Positions 15,247 through 23,322 of a stretch of DNA of 64,000 nucleotides are shown piece after piece. Below the pieces are notes generated by a model that ran no database searches, was not told the DNA's origin, and saw nothing but the letters and a program-made list of their open reading frames with translations. The position numbers and the translations under genes were made by a program. The first letter of the stretch is position 1. Every line of letters starts with the position of its first letter. Origin of the DNA: Palsa-504 sp963806335. GTDB lineage: Bacteria; Actinomycetota; Actinomycetes; Streptosporangiales; Streptosporangiaceae. The stretch lies in contig CAWDXO010000009.1 in assembly GCA_963806335.1 (NCBI GenBank), positions 62,001 through 126,000 of the forward strand, given 5' to 3'.

Positions 15247-17976
15247 ATGGAGACCGAGTTCCGGCTGACCGTGAACGGTGCCGAGCGCACCGTGACCTGC
15301 GAGCCGGATACGCCTTTGCTCGATGTGCTCCGCCATGACCTGGGCTTGGCCGGCCCGAAGTTCGGCTGCGGGATGGGGTTGTGCGGAGCGTGCCTGGTGC
15401 TCATCGAGGGTCGCGCCTGCTCGTCGTGTGACCTACCGGTGTCGGCCGTCGGCGGCCCGGTCACCACCGTGGAGGGGCTGCCGGGTAGCGACGGCCGGCT
15501 CCATCCGGTTCAGGAGGCGTTTATCGACGAGCAGGCCGCCCAGTGCGGCTACTGCACCTCCGGCATGGTGATGGCCGCGGTCGGCCTGCTGTGTGACCGC
15601 CCCACCCCGACTGAGCAGGAGGTGCGGGCGGCTCTGGATGGCAATCTGTGCCGCTGCGGGACGCACGACCGGATCATCCGCGCGGTGCAGAAGGCAGCCG
15701 CGCAGACTTCCGGTGGGTCAGCCGTCGTCCCGCGCCCGCCCGCTGGGCAAGTTCTCGCCAGCCAGGTTCCGGCCGGGGGCACCCAGCCTGGCAAGGGCCC
15801 GATGCTCGCGCCGCCGTCCAGTTCATCTCGCCCGGCTGTCTCCGAGTCCGGCGTGCAGTCAAGCGTCTCCCCGCTCCCCGCGGACCTGGCGGCGAACCCG
15901 GTACTGGCCCGGTGGCTGGATTTCAGCCGGGACGGGGAGGTCACGATCCGGATCGGCAAGGTGGAGTACGGCCAGGGCATCTGGACCGCGCTGGCGCAGG
16001 TGGCCGCGGAGGAACTCCAGGTCACCCTGGCCCAGGTGCGGGTCGCCTCGGTGTCCACCAGCACCAGCCCGAACGAGGGCATCACGGCAGGCAGCTTGTC
16101 GGTCCAGGACTCCGGCTCAGCGCTCCGGCAGGCGTGCGCGCAGGCCCGCGACCTGCTCGTGGACGCCGCTGCGACCAGGCTGGGGGTGCCCCATGCGGAA
16201 CTGGCGGTGGCCGACGGGCAGATCCAGACGGCCGACGGTCCGACCGGGCTGAGCTACTGGACGGTGGCGCAGCCGGGAATGCTGGACCGGCCCGCCGATG
16301 TCCCGGTGCCGTCGCGGCCGCCGGGTGAGTGGTCCGTGGCGGGGCGCAGTGCCCCGCGGCTGGATATCCCGGACAAGGTGGCCGGGCGTCCGCGGTTCCT
16401 GCACGATCTGGTCCTGGCGGACATGGCTTACGGCCGGGTGGTGCGGCCGCCGGCGCGGACCGCCGACCTGACCGGACTCGCTGACCTGGATCTGGGTCGC
16501 GAGGTGGTGCTGGTGCGGGACGGCTCGTTCCTCGGCGTGGTGGCCGAGACCGACCGGGCCGCGCTACGGGCCGCCGGACGGGTCGCCCGCGCGGCGCGAT
16601 GGCGGACCAGCCCGTCGCTGCCCGACTCTCGCGACCTGCGCGGGTTCTTGCTGTCGGCGCCGTCGCAAGAGGAGACGGTAGCGGATCAGCCGGGCGGGGA
16701 TGCCGCGAGCCCGGCCACCCGCACCCTGACCGCCGAGTTCAGCCGGCCGTTCCTGGCCCACGCGTCGGTGGCGCCCAGTTGCGCGATCGCCCGCTGGGAC
16801 GGCGGTTCGGCCACCGTGTGGTGTCACAGCCAGGGCATCTTCCTGCTGCGTGACGCGATCGCAGCCGGGCTGGGGCTAGACGCCGGGCAGGTGACGGTGC
16901 ACTACGTGGAGGGCGCAGGCGTGTACGGCCAGAACGGCGCGGACGACGTGGCCCTGGACGCGGTGCTGCTGGCGCAGGCCGTCCCGGGCCGCGCGGTCCG
17001 GGTGCAGTGGACCCGCGGGGACGAGATGTGCTGGCCGCCGATGGGGTCAGCCATGCTCGTGCGGGTCTCGGCTGGCCTCGATCGCGTTGGCCGGATCGTG
17101 ACCTGGCGGCAGGACGTGTGGAGCAACAGCTTCATGGGCCGGCCTACCTTGGGCGGTGAGCCGCGCCTGCTCGCGCTGACCCACCTGGCGGCGGGTCGCC
17201 CGATGTCGGCGGCGCCCGACGGCGCGCCGGCCAACTGGATGGGCGCCTCGCGCAACTCGGTGCCTGGCTACGACATCCCCGGTCTGCACGTCACCCGGCA
17301 CCGGCTGCTGGACATGCCGGTCAGGACGTCCTCGCTGCGGTCGCTCGGCGCGCACCTCAACGTGTTCGCGATCGAGTCATTCATGGACGAGCTGGCCGCC
17401 GCGGCCGGCACCGACCCGGTGCGATTCCGGCTCGCCCACCTCACCGACCCGCGGGCCCGGCAGGTCCTCACCCAGGCTGCGGACATGGCCGGATGGGACA
17501 CCCGCAGGCGCGGCGACGGAACCGTGTACGGGATCGGGGTGGCCCGGTACAGCGGAAACGCGGGCTACTGCGCGGTCGTGGCGGAGGTGCAGGCGGATAC
17601 CGGTATCCGGGTGCGCCGGCTGTGGCTCGCGGTCGACATGGGCCGGGTCATCAACCCGGACGGGGTGATCAACCAGGTCGAGGGCGGCGCCGTACAGAGC
17701 GCGAGCTGGACGCTGCGCGAGCAGGTCCGGTTCGACCGGGACAAGATCACCTCGGCGAGCTGGGACAGCTACCCGATCCTGCGGTTCACCGACACTCCGG
17801 AGGTGATGGTGCGGGTGATAGACGCACCCGGCGAGGCCGAGGTAGGCGCGGGCGAGGTCTCCCTGGGACCGGTCGCCGGTGCCATCGGCAACGCGGTCGC
17901 CGACGCGGTCGGGGTGCGCGTCCGCGACCTCCCGCTGACCCGCGAGCGGGTCACCCGCGCGATCGAGGAGAGCTGA
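15247..17976 (+). CDS. Molybdenum hydroxylase: [2Fe-2S] subunit fused to molybdopterin subunit
   Basis: 909 aa. Residues ~1-155 are the 2Fe-2S protein of xanthine-dehydrogenase-family enzymes: FGCGMGLCGACLV for the plant-type cluster, QCGYCTSGM and NLCRCGTHDRI for the second. A Pro/Ser/Gly-rich linker (~155-215) leads into a molybdopterin subunit of isoquinoline-1-oxidoreductase/nicotinate-dehydrogenase type (KVEYGQGIWTALAQVAAEEL, a central DIPDKVAGRPRFLHDL, then GVYGQNGADDVA and GAIGNAVADAVGVRVRDLPL). In most organisms these are two genes; no FAD subunit is adjacent. It likely hydroxylates an aromatic or N-heterocyclic substrate. Start at ATG 15247 with GGAGGA eight bases upstream; four bases separate its stop from the next gene. 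Confidence 0.85.
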   Translation: METEFRLTVNGAERTVTCEPDTPLLDVLRHDLGLAGPKFGCGMGLCGACLVLIEGRACSSCDLPVSAVGGPVTTVEGLPGSDGRLHPVQEAFIDEQAAQCGYCTSGMVMAAVGLLCDRPTPTEQEVRAALDGNLCRCGTHDRIIRAVQKAAAQTSGGSAVVPRPPAGQVLASQVPAGGTQPGKGPMLAPPSSSSRPAVSESGVQSSVSPLPADLAANPVLARWLDFSRDGEVTIRIGKVEYGQGIWTALAQVAAEELQVTLAQVRVASVSTSTSPNEGITAGSLSVQDSGSALRQACAQARDLLVDAAATRLGVPHAELAVADGQIQTADGPTGLSYWTVAQPGMLDRPADVPVPSRPPGEWSVAGRSAPRLDIPDKVAGRPRFLHDLVLADMAYGRVVRPPARTADLTGLADLDLGREVVLVRDGSFLGVVAETDRAALRAAGRVARAARWRTSPSLPDSRDLRGFLLSAPSQEETVADQPGGDAASPATRTLTAEFSRPFLAHASVAPSCAIARWDGGSATVWCHSQGIFLLRDAIAAGLGLDAGQVTVHYVEGAGVYGQNGADDVALDAVLLAQAVPGRAVRVQWTRGDEMCWPPMGSAMLVRVSAGLDRVGRIVTWRQDVWSNSFMGRPTLGGEPRLLALTHLAAGRPMSAAPDGAPANWMGASRNSVPGYDIPGLHVTRHRLLDMPVRTSSLRSLGAHLNVFAIESFMDELAAAAGTDPVRFRLAHLTDPRARQVLTQAADMAGWDTRRRGDGTVYGIGVARYSGNAGYCAVVAEVQADTGIRVRRLWLAVDMGRVINPDGVINQVEGGAVQSASWTLREQVRFDRDKITSASWDSYPILRFTDTPEVMVRVIDAPGEAEVGAGEVSLGPVAGAIGNAVADAVGVRVRDLPLTRERVTRAIEES

Positions 17977-17980
17977 CCTC

Positions 17981-18622
17981 ATGAGGATCGATGTACATGC
18001 GCACTACTGGACCGAGGAGTACCTCGATCTGCTGATAGACCTGGGCAAAGCCGACGCGGGCGCGGCGCGCGGCATCGGGGGCGGCGGCGCCGAGCTGGAG
18101 GCCCGGCTGCGGCTGATGGATCGGGCCGGAGTCCAGATGCAGGTGCTGTCTGCCTGTCCGTAGGTGCCATACGGCGAGGATGCCGACCAGGCGATCAAGG
18201 CGGCCAGGTTCGTCAACGACCAGTACGCCGGACTGGTCGAGCGCCACCGGGACCACTTCCGCGCCTTCGCTGCGCTGCCGATGCTGCTGCAGCGAGCCGA
18301 CGACCAGTACCGCTGGTAGGCACCGGACACCCCGGAGCGACCCAGCGTGGCCGCGCGCCGGATGTGATACGACACCGTTGGGCACGGGCACGTCCCCGCA
18401 CTGCGGTGCGCGATCGACTCCTTCGGCGCGGACCGGCTCGTCCTCGGAACCGACTTCCCCTACGAAAACGGGGACATCTTCGTCCGCGCGGTCCACTACA
18501 TCCACGACCCCCAGATCGACCCAGACGCCGCCCGCGCCATCCTCGACCAGAACGCCAGTGCCCTGCTCGGCATCGGACAGGAACGCGGGGGAACCGCCAG
18601 CTCCTCGGTAAGGATGAGGTGA
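17981..18622 (+). pseudogene. Amidohydrolase (ACMSD-like), multiply interrupted
   Basis: Begins MRIDVHAHYWTEEYLDLL, with the metal-binding HxH of the ACMSD/amidohydrolase-2 family. In the same frame there are three stops: TAG at 18161 (after VLSACP, where Gln is usual), TAG at 18317, and TGA at 18365 where ARRM-Trp-YDTVGHGH is expected. Between the second and third stop the middle of the protein is missing. The tail FGADRLVLGTDFPYENGD ... ILDQNASALLG is intact. Frame is kept throughout, so the decay is by point changes plus a deletion. Formerly the gene after the hydroxylase. Confidence 0.8.
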
Positions 18623-19194
18623 TCTCCCTGGTAATCCGGGCCGTTCTAGGCGGTGATCACTCCGGGTTCTGGGAAACTCTGCAGGACCTTGACGTCCCGC
18701 TCTACATCCACCCCAACGCCGTCCCCGCCGACAACTGGAAGGTCGTGGCGGGATACCCAGCGATGGAGACCGCGATGTGGAGCTGGGCCCCGCGGACCGG
18801 CGGCCATGCGATGCGGCTGATCCTCGGCGGCGTCTTCGACCGCTACCCGGACGCCCGGGTCATCCTGGGGCACATGGGGGAATTCCTTCCCTTCCAGCTC
18901 TCCCGGCTGGATTCCCGCTACCAGGTCCTCTATTTCGAGCACCCGCTGGAAAAGCTGCCCTCGGAGTACTTCAGGACCAACATCGCGATCACCACGACCG
19001 GCGTGTTCTCCCACGCGGTGCTGATCGCCGCGATCCAGGAAGTCGGCGTCGACAATGTGATGTTCTCCATCGACTACCCGTTTGAGTCCACCGAACAAGC
19101 GGTCCAGTTCATCCGAACCGCGCCGTTGGCTCCCGCTGACCAGGCGCGAGTGGCGCACGTGAACGCCGAGCGGATCCTCCGGCTCAACCAATAG
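18623..19194 (+). pseudogene. Second amidohydrolase (gamma-resorcylate decarboxylase-like), 5'-truncated
   Basis: In another frame, FWETLQDLDVPLYIHPN, MRLILGGVFDRYPDARVILG-HMGE and VMFSIDYPFESTEQAVQFI give the C-terminal ~180 residues of a 2,6-dihydroxybenzoate/ACMSD-type (de)carboxylase, with the metal-site His (HPN, GHMGE) and Asp (SIDYPF). The N-terminal metal HxH and about 130 residues are absent; the sequence upstream is the tail of the previous amidohydrolase read out of frame. An ATG at 18364 opens this frame but gives a nonsense N-terminus. Two neighbouring genes seem joined by deletion. Confidence 0.75.
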
Positions 19195-19555
19195 CCAGGG
19201 GACAAGCCTCACCGGAGCACTCGATGTCATTGGAGTCGTCCGTGTCGCCGCGTGACGCCCTGAGAGGGTGGAAATCGGGTGGGGTGCCCGCCGAAGCCGG
19301 CGATGCTTGGCGCCGCTGGCCCCGCATAGGAGTCTGGCGCTGGGAGCCTGTCGCAGGGGTCCTGCATTGCTGCCCGAGCACAGTGCACCGCGCCGAGGGC
19401 TTCCGCCGGTTCGCCTTCCGCGAGGCAGATCCGCGATCGATCCCGTTCCGCGCTGTCCGGATCCGGCGAATCACCGGGATCCGGTGACGACCTTTCACCT
19501 GACTGACGGCGAGCATGAACCAGTCCGGCAGGCTGCACGGTGAAGGAGTAGCGAC
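19195..19555. other. Intergenic region carrying element copy 2
   Basis: No gene in this stretch. It holds the repeated 33-bp element at 19468-19500 and the ribosome binding site GAAGGAG just before the SnoaL-like gene. GGATCCGG occurs twice, at 19459 and 19478. Confidence 0.5.
19468..19500 (+). promoter_or_regulatory. 33-bp repeated upstream element, copy 2
   Basis: Contains GAATCACCGGGATCCGG and TTTCACCT; gap-free alignment with copies 1 and 3. It lies 56 bp before the ATG of the SnoaL-like gene, so it must lie in or next to that gene's promoter. Confidence 0.6.
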
Positions 19556-20011
19556 ATGGTCCTGGACAACGAGCAGATCGTCCGGCAGGCCTATCAGGTC
19601 GCGGAGGAGAAGGACCTCCGGGGATGGGTCAATGCTTTCACGGCCGACGGCACGTTCGCCGATAACTCGATCGGTGTCGTCTATCGGGGGCCCGACGGGC
19701 CCAACGGGCTCCCTGTGCAGGTCGAGAACTATGCGGGGGCGTTCCCTGACATGCACCGCGAGCTGTACCAGCTCTACGTCAGCGGCAACATCGTGGTGGT
19801 ACAGCTGGCCCTGCAGGGAACCCACCTCGGCCCGCTGCACCTACCCGCCGGGACGCTGCCGCCGACCGGCAAGCGGATGGACGCCCCGTGCTGCGACGTC
19901 TTCGAACTGGCCGACGGCAAGATCAAACGCTTCGACTGCTACCCCGAAGGATCAATGATCCTGACCCAGCTCGGCGTGATCGGCAACCTCAACGCCGCGC
20001 TCGAGCACTGA
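19556..20011 (+). CDS. SnoaL-like / ester cyclase family protein (NTF2 fold)
   Basis: 151 aa. Residues 1-60 read NEQIVRQAYQVAEEKDLRGW, then FTADGTFADNSIGVVYRG; later AFPDMHRELYQLYVSGNIVV, GTHLGPL and DVFELADGKIKRFDCYPEG. This is the SnoaL polyketide-cyclase / ester-cyclase pattern of the NTF2 fold. It would act on a small ring or ester substrate in the cytosol; the real substrate is unknown. ATG with GAAGGAG ribosome binding site; shares the upstream element with the reductase/hydroxylase operon and the MBL gene. Confidence 0.85.
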   Translation: MVLDNEQIVRQAYQVAEEKDLRGWVNAFTADGTFADNSIGVVYRGPDGPNGLPVQVENYAGAFPDMHRELYQLYVSGNIVVVQLALQGTHLGPLHLPAGTLPPTGKRMDAPCCDVFELADGKIKRFDCYPEGSMILTQLGVIGNLNAALEH

Positions 20012-20021
20012 CCGGGCACGG

Positions 20022-20054
20022 AAAACACCGAGTTCCGGCGACGACCTCGCACCT
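20022..20054 (+). promoter_or_regulatory. 33-bp repeated upstream element, copy 3
   Basis: Contains AAAACACCGAGTTCCGG and CTCGCACCT, gap-free with copies 1 and 2. It begins 10 bases after the stop of the SnoaL-like gene and 153 bp before the likely start of the MBL hydrolase. CCCGGC and GCCTGGG follow, as after copy 1. Confidence 0.6.
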
Positions 20055-20206
20055 CCCCGGCGGCATGCCTGGGGCAGGACCGCACTAATCACCACAAGGA
20101 AGATCCATGCCATCAGGTAACGGCAAGCTCGGTTTCGAGCGGGACGTCACTTTCCGGAGGCACGGAGTGTGTGACTACCGGGAAAAACCAACTCAAGGGA
20201 GACGAT

Positions 20207-21356
20207 GTGGCGTTCGTGATGCGGGATGAGTGGAAGGAAGAGCCGGTCTCTACCACCGGCGCGGAGTACGTCGAGCCGTCGGCGACGGAGCTCATCAAGC
20301 CGGGCCAGCGGGTCTCGCACTTGTTTCCTCGCATGATCATTGAGGAGTTCGTCCTGCAGCGGGTGACCGAGCGGGTCTGGTGGGTTTCCCGGCAGTTCTA
20401 CGGATCCCTCTTCTACGTCGGGAAGCGGGGCGTACTGCTGTTCGATCCCTTCCTCGGCGGAGCTGACGCGACCCTGGCGGCGATCGCCTCGGTGACATCG
20501 CTACCGGTGACGGCAGTGGTGTACTCGCACTTCCACGCCGACCACGTCGGCGGGTCGCGGCGGCTGTTCGAACTGCTCGCCGCGGCGCCGCCGCGGGTGA
20601 TCGCATCGGAGCACACCGCCACCTGGATGTCGCGGTTCCGGTCGGACCTCCCCCGCCCGGCCGACGTCCTCGACTGGCCGTCGGGCGTTGTGCGGTTCGA
20701 GGACGTGACGGTGCGGCTGGCCGGGTTCCCCTTCCCCTGCCACGCACCCGACCACGCGATGTTTCTCATCGAAGAGGAGCGCGTCGGGCACACGGCTGAC
20801 GTGGTCAACGTCGACCAGTTGCCGTTCGGCGGCTTCGGCGGGCAGGAACCGCTCGTGTTGCTGGCGCCCAACCTGGAGTTCATCCGCTCGCTTGAGTTCG
20901 ACTGGTTCTGCGGCGGACACGGCAACATCGGTGAGAAGTCCGACGTCGACTTCTACCTGGAACTACCTGGACGAGCTCACGGCGCTCGTCAACGAGTACG
21001 TGCCCCGGCCGACGAAAGTGCCGGCCCTCTCGGTGACCGACTACCTGGCCGCCGGGCTCGATCTCGAAGCCAAGTCCCGGCTGTTGTCCCAGCTCAACAA
21101 TCACTTCGGCCTCTACCTGTACGGCAAGCAGATCGTGGATGGCTTGAAACCCTTCTGGGATGGCGCGGACCCGTACATGACCGGGAACATCGCTGAATGG
21201 ACGGCCGCGCGGCAGCAAGCCGTTGACCAGGCCGCACCAAAGATCATCGAACGGCTGCGGCCCAAATACGGGCGCATGTACAACTTCGACGACGCGCAGC
21301 CGGGCAACGTCCGCCTGCTAGCGATGGACATCCATCCAACCATGTCTAATCGCTAG
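20207..21356 (+). pseudogene. MBL-fold metallo-hydrolase with a one-base insertion
   Basis: GTG 20207 follows AAGGGAG; GTG 20171 is an alternative. The metallo-beta-lactamase fold is clear: VYSHFHADHVGGSRRLFELL supplies HxHxDH, then EHTATW, PDHAMFLIEEERVGHTADVV and WFCGGHGNIG. At about 20958-20962 the frame shifts: the upper frame turns to GRAHGARQR-type nonsense, while the other continues NYLDELTALVNEYVPRP and QLNNHFGLYLYGKQIVDGL to TAG 21356. One extra base (CTGGAAC against CTGAAC) explains it. Residues after the shift are the family's usual C-terminal helices, so the protein as encoded is damaged. Confidence 0.8.
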
Positions 21357-21359
21357 CGG

Positions 21360-21695
21360 ACGGCTAGCGTGGGACGGCCTCATCGCGTTCGGCGCGCTGG
21401 AGCGGCTTGGCGCGTCAGGCCTGGTGATCTTCTCCGATATCTCGCAGAGCCTGCTCGATCACTGCCGCGCCGCGGCTAGCGCGGAAAGACTGCTTGACCG
21501 GTGCCGCTTCGAGCTCGCCCCGCCGATCAGCTGGCCGCCGTCGCGGATGCCTCGGTCGACGCAGTCACCGCCAGGTCGGTTCTGATCTACGTCAAAGACA
21601 AGGCGCAGGCCATGCGCGAGTTCTTCAGGGTGCTGCGGCCCGGCGGGCGGGTCGAGGAGAAGACGTCGCCGCCGGATTCGTGTGGGAAGCGCTGA
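21360..21695 (+). pseudogene. Class I SAM-dependent methyltransferase remnant
   Basis: One frame gives LIAFGALERLGASGLVIFSD and ISQSLLDHCRAAASAERLL. After a shift near 21520 another frame gives ADQLAAVADASVDAVTARSV, LIYVKDKAQAMREFFRVLRP-GGRV, the motif III/post-motif region of Rossmann methyltransferases. The N-terminal motif I and everything after LRPGGRV are missing. It is an internal fragment with at least one frameshift. Confidence 0.7.
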
Positions 21696-21706
21696 GCGCT
21701 GCGACC

Positions 21707-22984
21707 ATGTTAGGGCGACCGCAGGTTGGGCGCAGTGCTGTGAACTGGGGGCGGGCTATGGAGCACTGGACGGATTTCGGGGTGGGCCAGCTTCCCTCCT
21801 TTTCGGCGCGCAAGAGGGCTGAGTTCCCGCCGCCAATAGAGGCGCTTGTCGGTGAACTGGCCGATGCCGTCCAGCGGCCGCTGCAGGGTCTCACCTCGGA
21901 CGGCACCGTGCGAGCTGGGTTGTTCCCCCTCCGGTCGACCGGTGTGAGCACGGCGCCGATCACGGACGCTGCGAGCCGTTTCCTCGGTGCGCTCAGCGCT
22001 GAGCAGCGCCAGCGGGCTGTGTTTCCTCTCGACGCTGAGGAGCGTCGGATGTGGTTGAACATCCACCCTTTCGTGTTCCGCCACGGCGTGATGCTGGAGG
22101 ATCTGCCGCCCGCGACCCGTCAGCTCGGACTGGGGCTGCTCGAAGCCAGCCTGTCGGCTCGGGGCTTCGCTCAGGCCCGCGACATCATGCGGCTGAACCG
22201 CCTCCTCGCCGAGGTGACAGGATTGCCCGACGACTTCGGCGAGTGGCCGTACTTCCTGTCCTTCTATGGTGAGCCCAGCGCCGAACGGCCGTGGGCTTGG
22301 CAGATCGACGGCCACCACCTGTGCCTCAATGGCACCGTCATCGGTGACCAGTTCCTGCTGACACCCAGCTTCATGGGCTCAGAACCGTGTCAGGTGTTCG
22401 ACGGTCCACTGGCCGGGACGATGGTCTTCACCGCTGAGGAGCGGGCTGGCCTGGATCTCATCCGCTCACTTGATGACCGGCAGGCGGCCCAGGCTGTCCT
22501 GCGGCCGTCGATCTATCCCGATGACCTCCCCCCGGAGTTGCAAGACCTCCTCGACGGCCGGATCCAGGCCGGTGCGTTCCGGGACAACGCTGTGGTTGCT
22601 TATGCGGGTGTCTGCGCCGCTGACCTGACCGGTATCCAGCGCCGGTTCCTGCGGGCTCTGGTCGCCGTCTATGTCGGCTGGACGTGCGAGGGCCACTCCG
22701 GGGTGAAGATGTCCGAAGTGGATCAGCATCTGGATGAGACCTACTTCGCCTGGATGGGTGCGGTCGCCGATGATGGCCCCTTCTACTACCGGGTCCAGAG
22801 CCCGGTCGTGCTCATCGAGTTCGATCACCATCCGGGCGTCGCGTTCGACAATGTCGTGCCATCGCGCAATCACATTCACACCATCATCCGCACGCCAAAC
22901 GGCGGCGACTACGGTCTCGATCTACTCCGCCAGCATCACGAGCGGTTCGACCACAGCACCGGGATCCACATCGCGCGGCCATAA
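21707..22984 (+). CDS. DUF3500 domain-containing protein
   Basis: About 425 aa. The core pattern AAS-RFLGALSAEQRQRAVFPL, DAEERRMWLNIHPF, ARDIMRLNRLLAEVTG, RPWAWQIDGHHLCLNGTVIG, TPSFMGSEPCQVFDGP and PVVLIEFDHHPGVAFDN, RNHIHTIIRTPNGGDYG is the DUF3500 layout. The conserved His residues (GHH, EFDHHPG, HIHTI) suggest a metal site, but no activity is known to me. Start uncertain: ATG 21707, GTG 21740 or ATG 21758; the frame is open further upstream only as shadow of the methyltransferase scrap. Confidence 0.75.
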   Translation: MLGRPQVGRSAVNWGRAMEHWTDFGVGQLPSFSARKRAEFPPPIEALVGELADAVQRPLQGLTSDGTVRAGLFPLRSTGVSTAPITDAASRFLGALSAEQRQRAVFPLDAEERRMWLNIHPFVFRHGVMLEDLPPATRQLGLGLLEASLSARGFAQARDIMRLNRLLAEVTGLPDDFGEWPYFLSFYGEPSAERPWAWQIDGHHLCLNGTVIGDQFLLTPSFMGSEPCQVFDGPLAGTMVFTAEERAGLDLIRSLDDRQAAQAVLRPSIYPDDLPPELQDLLDGRIQAGAFRDNAVVAYAGVCAADLTGIQRRFLRALVAVYVGWTCEGHSGVKMSEVDQHLDETYFAWMGAVADDGPFYYRVQSPVVLIEFDHHPGVAFDNVVPSRNHIHTIIRTPNGGDYGLDLLRQHHERFDHSTGIHIARP

Positions 22985-23322
22985 CACTTGGGGCGGCGGA
23001 AGCGCGTCGGGCGGAACCCGGCCGCATCAGCGCCACCACAACCCGGCAAGCCGGTCCCTGGTCTGCGGGGAACACCTGACAGCATCACTCCTTACCGACG
23101 CCAGCACGGAACTATGATCGCGTCCGGCGCCGTGGTGTCGGCGCGGTGTGATGTGCTAGGCGGACCGCTCCCATCCGGGAGCTCACCGCAAGGGGAGACT
23201 CATGCCTACTCGCGACACTCCTTGGCCTGCAGGGGCGCCTACTTTCGAATGTGCACCGAAGTGAGCGGCGGGACCTATCTGGTTCGGCGTCCTGGCTCGC
23301 CGCTGGTCCTACGCTGGAACGC
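22985..23322. other. Intergenic stretch with a short VOC remnant
   Basis: About 340 bp. Apart from the 20-codon remnant at 23202-23264 no gene is seen. Confidence 0.4.
23202..23264 (+). pseudogene. N-terminal scrap of a VOC-family (glyoxalase-like) gene
   Basis: A ribosome binding site (AAGGGGAGA) and ATG are followed by MPTRDTPWPAGAPTFECAPK and TGA. The first ten residues match the typical start of actinobacterial VOC proteins (MPTRD..WPAGTPCWVD); the rest of the ~130-residue domain is gone. Confidence 0.4.

Noticed and set aside
18364..18620. Long N-terminal extension of the second amidohydrolase frame (ATG 18364)
   Set aside because: Its first ~80 residues are Arg/Pro-rich shadow of the first amidohydrolase tail; the real homology begins near 18650.
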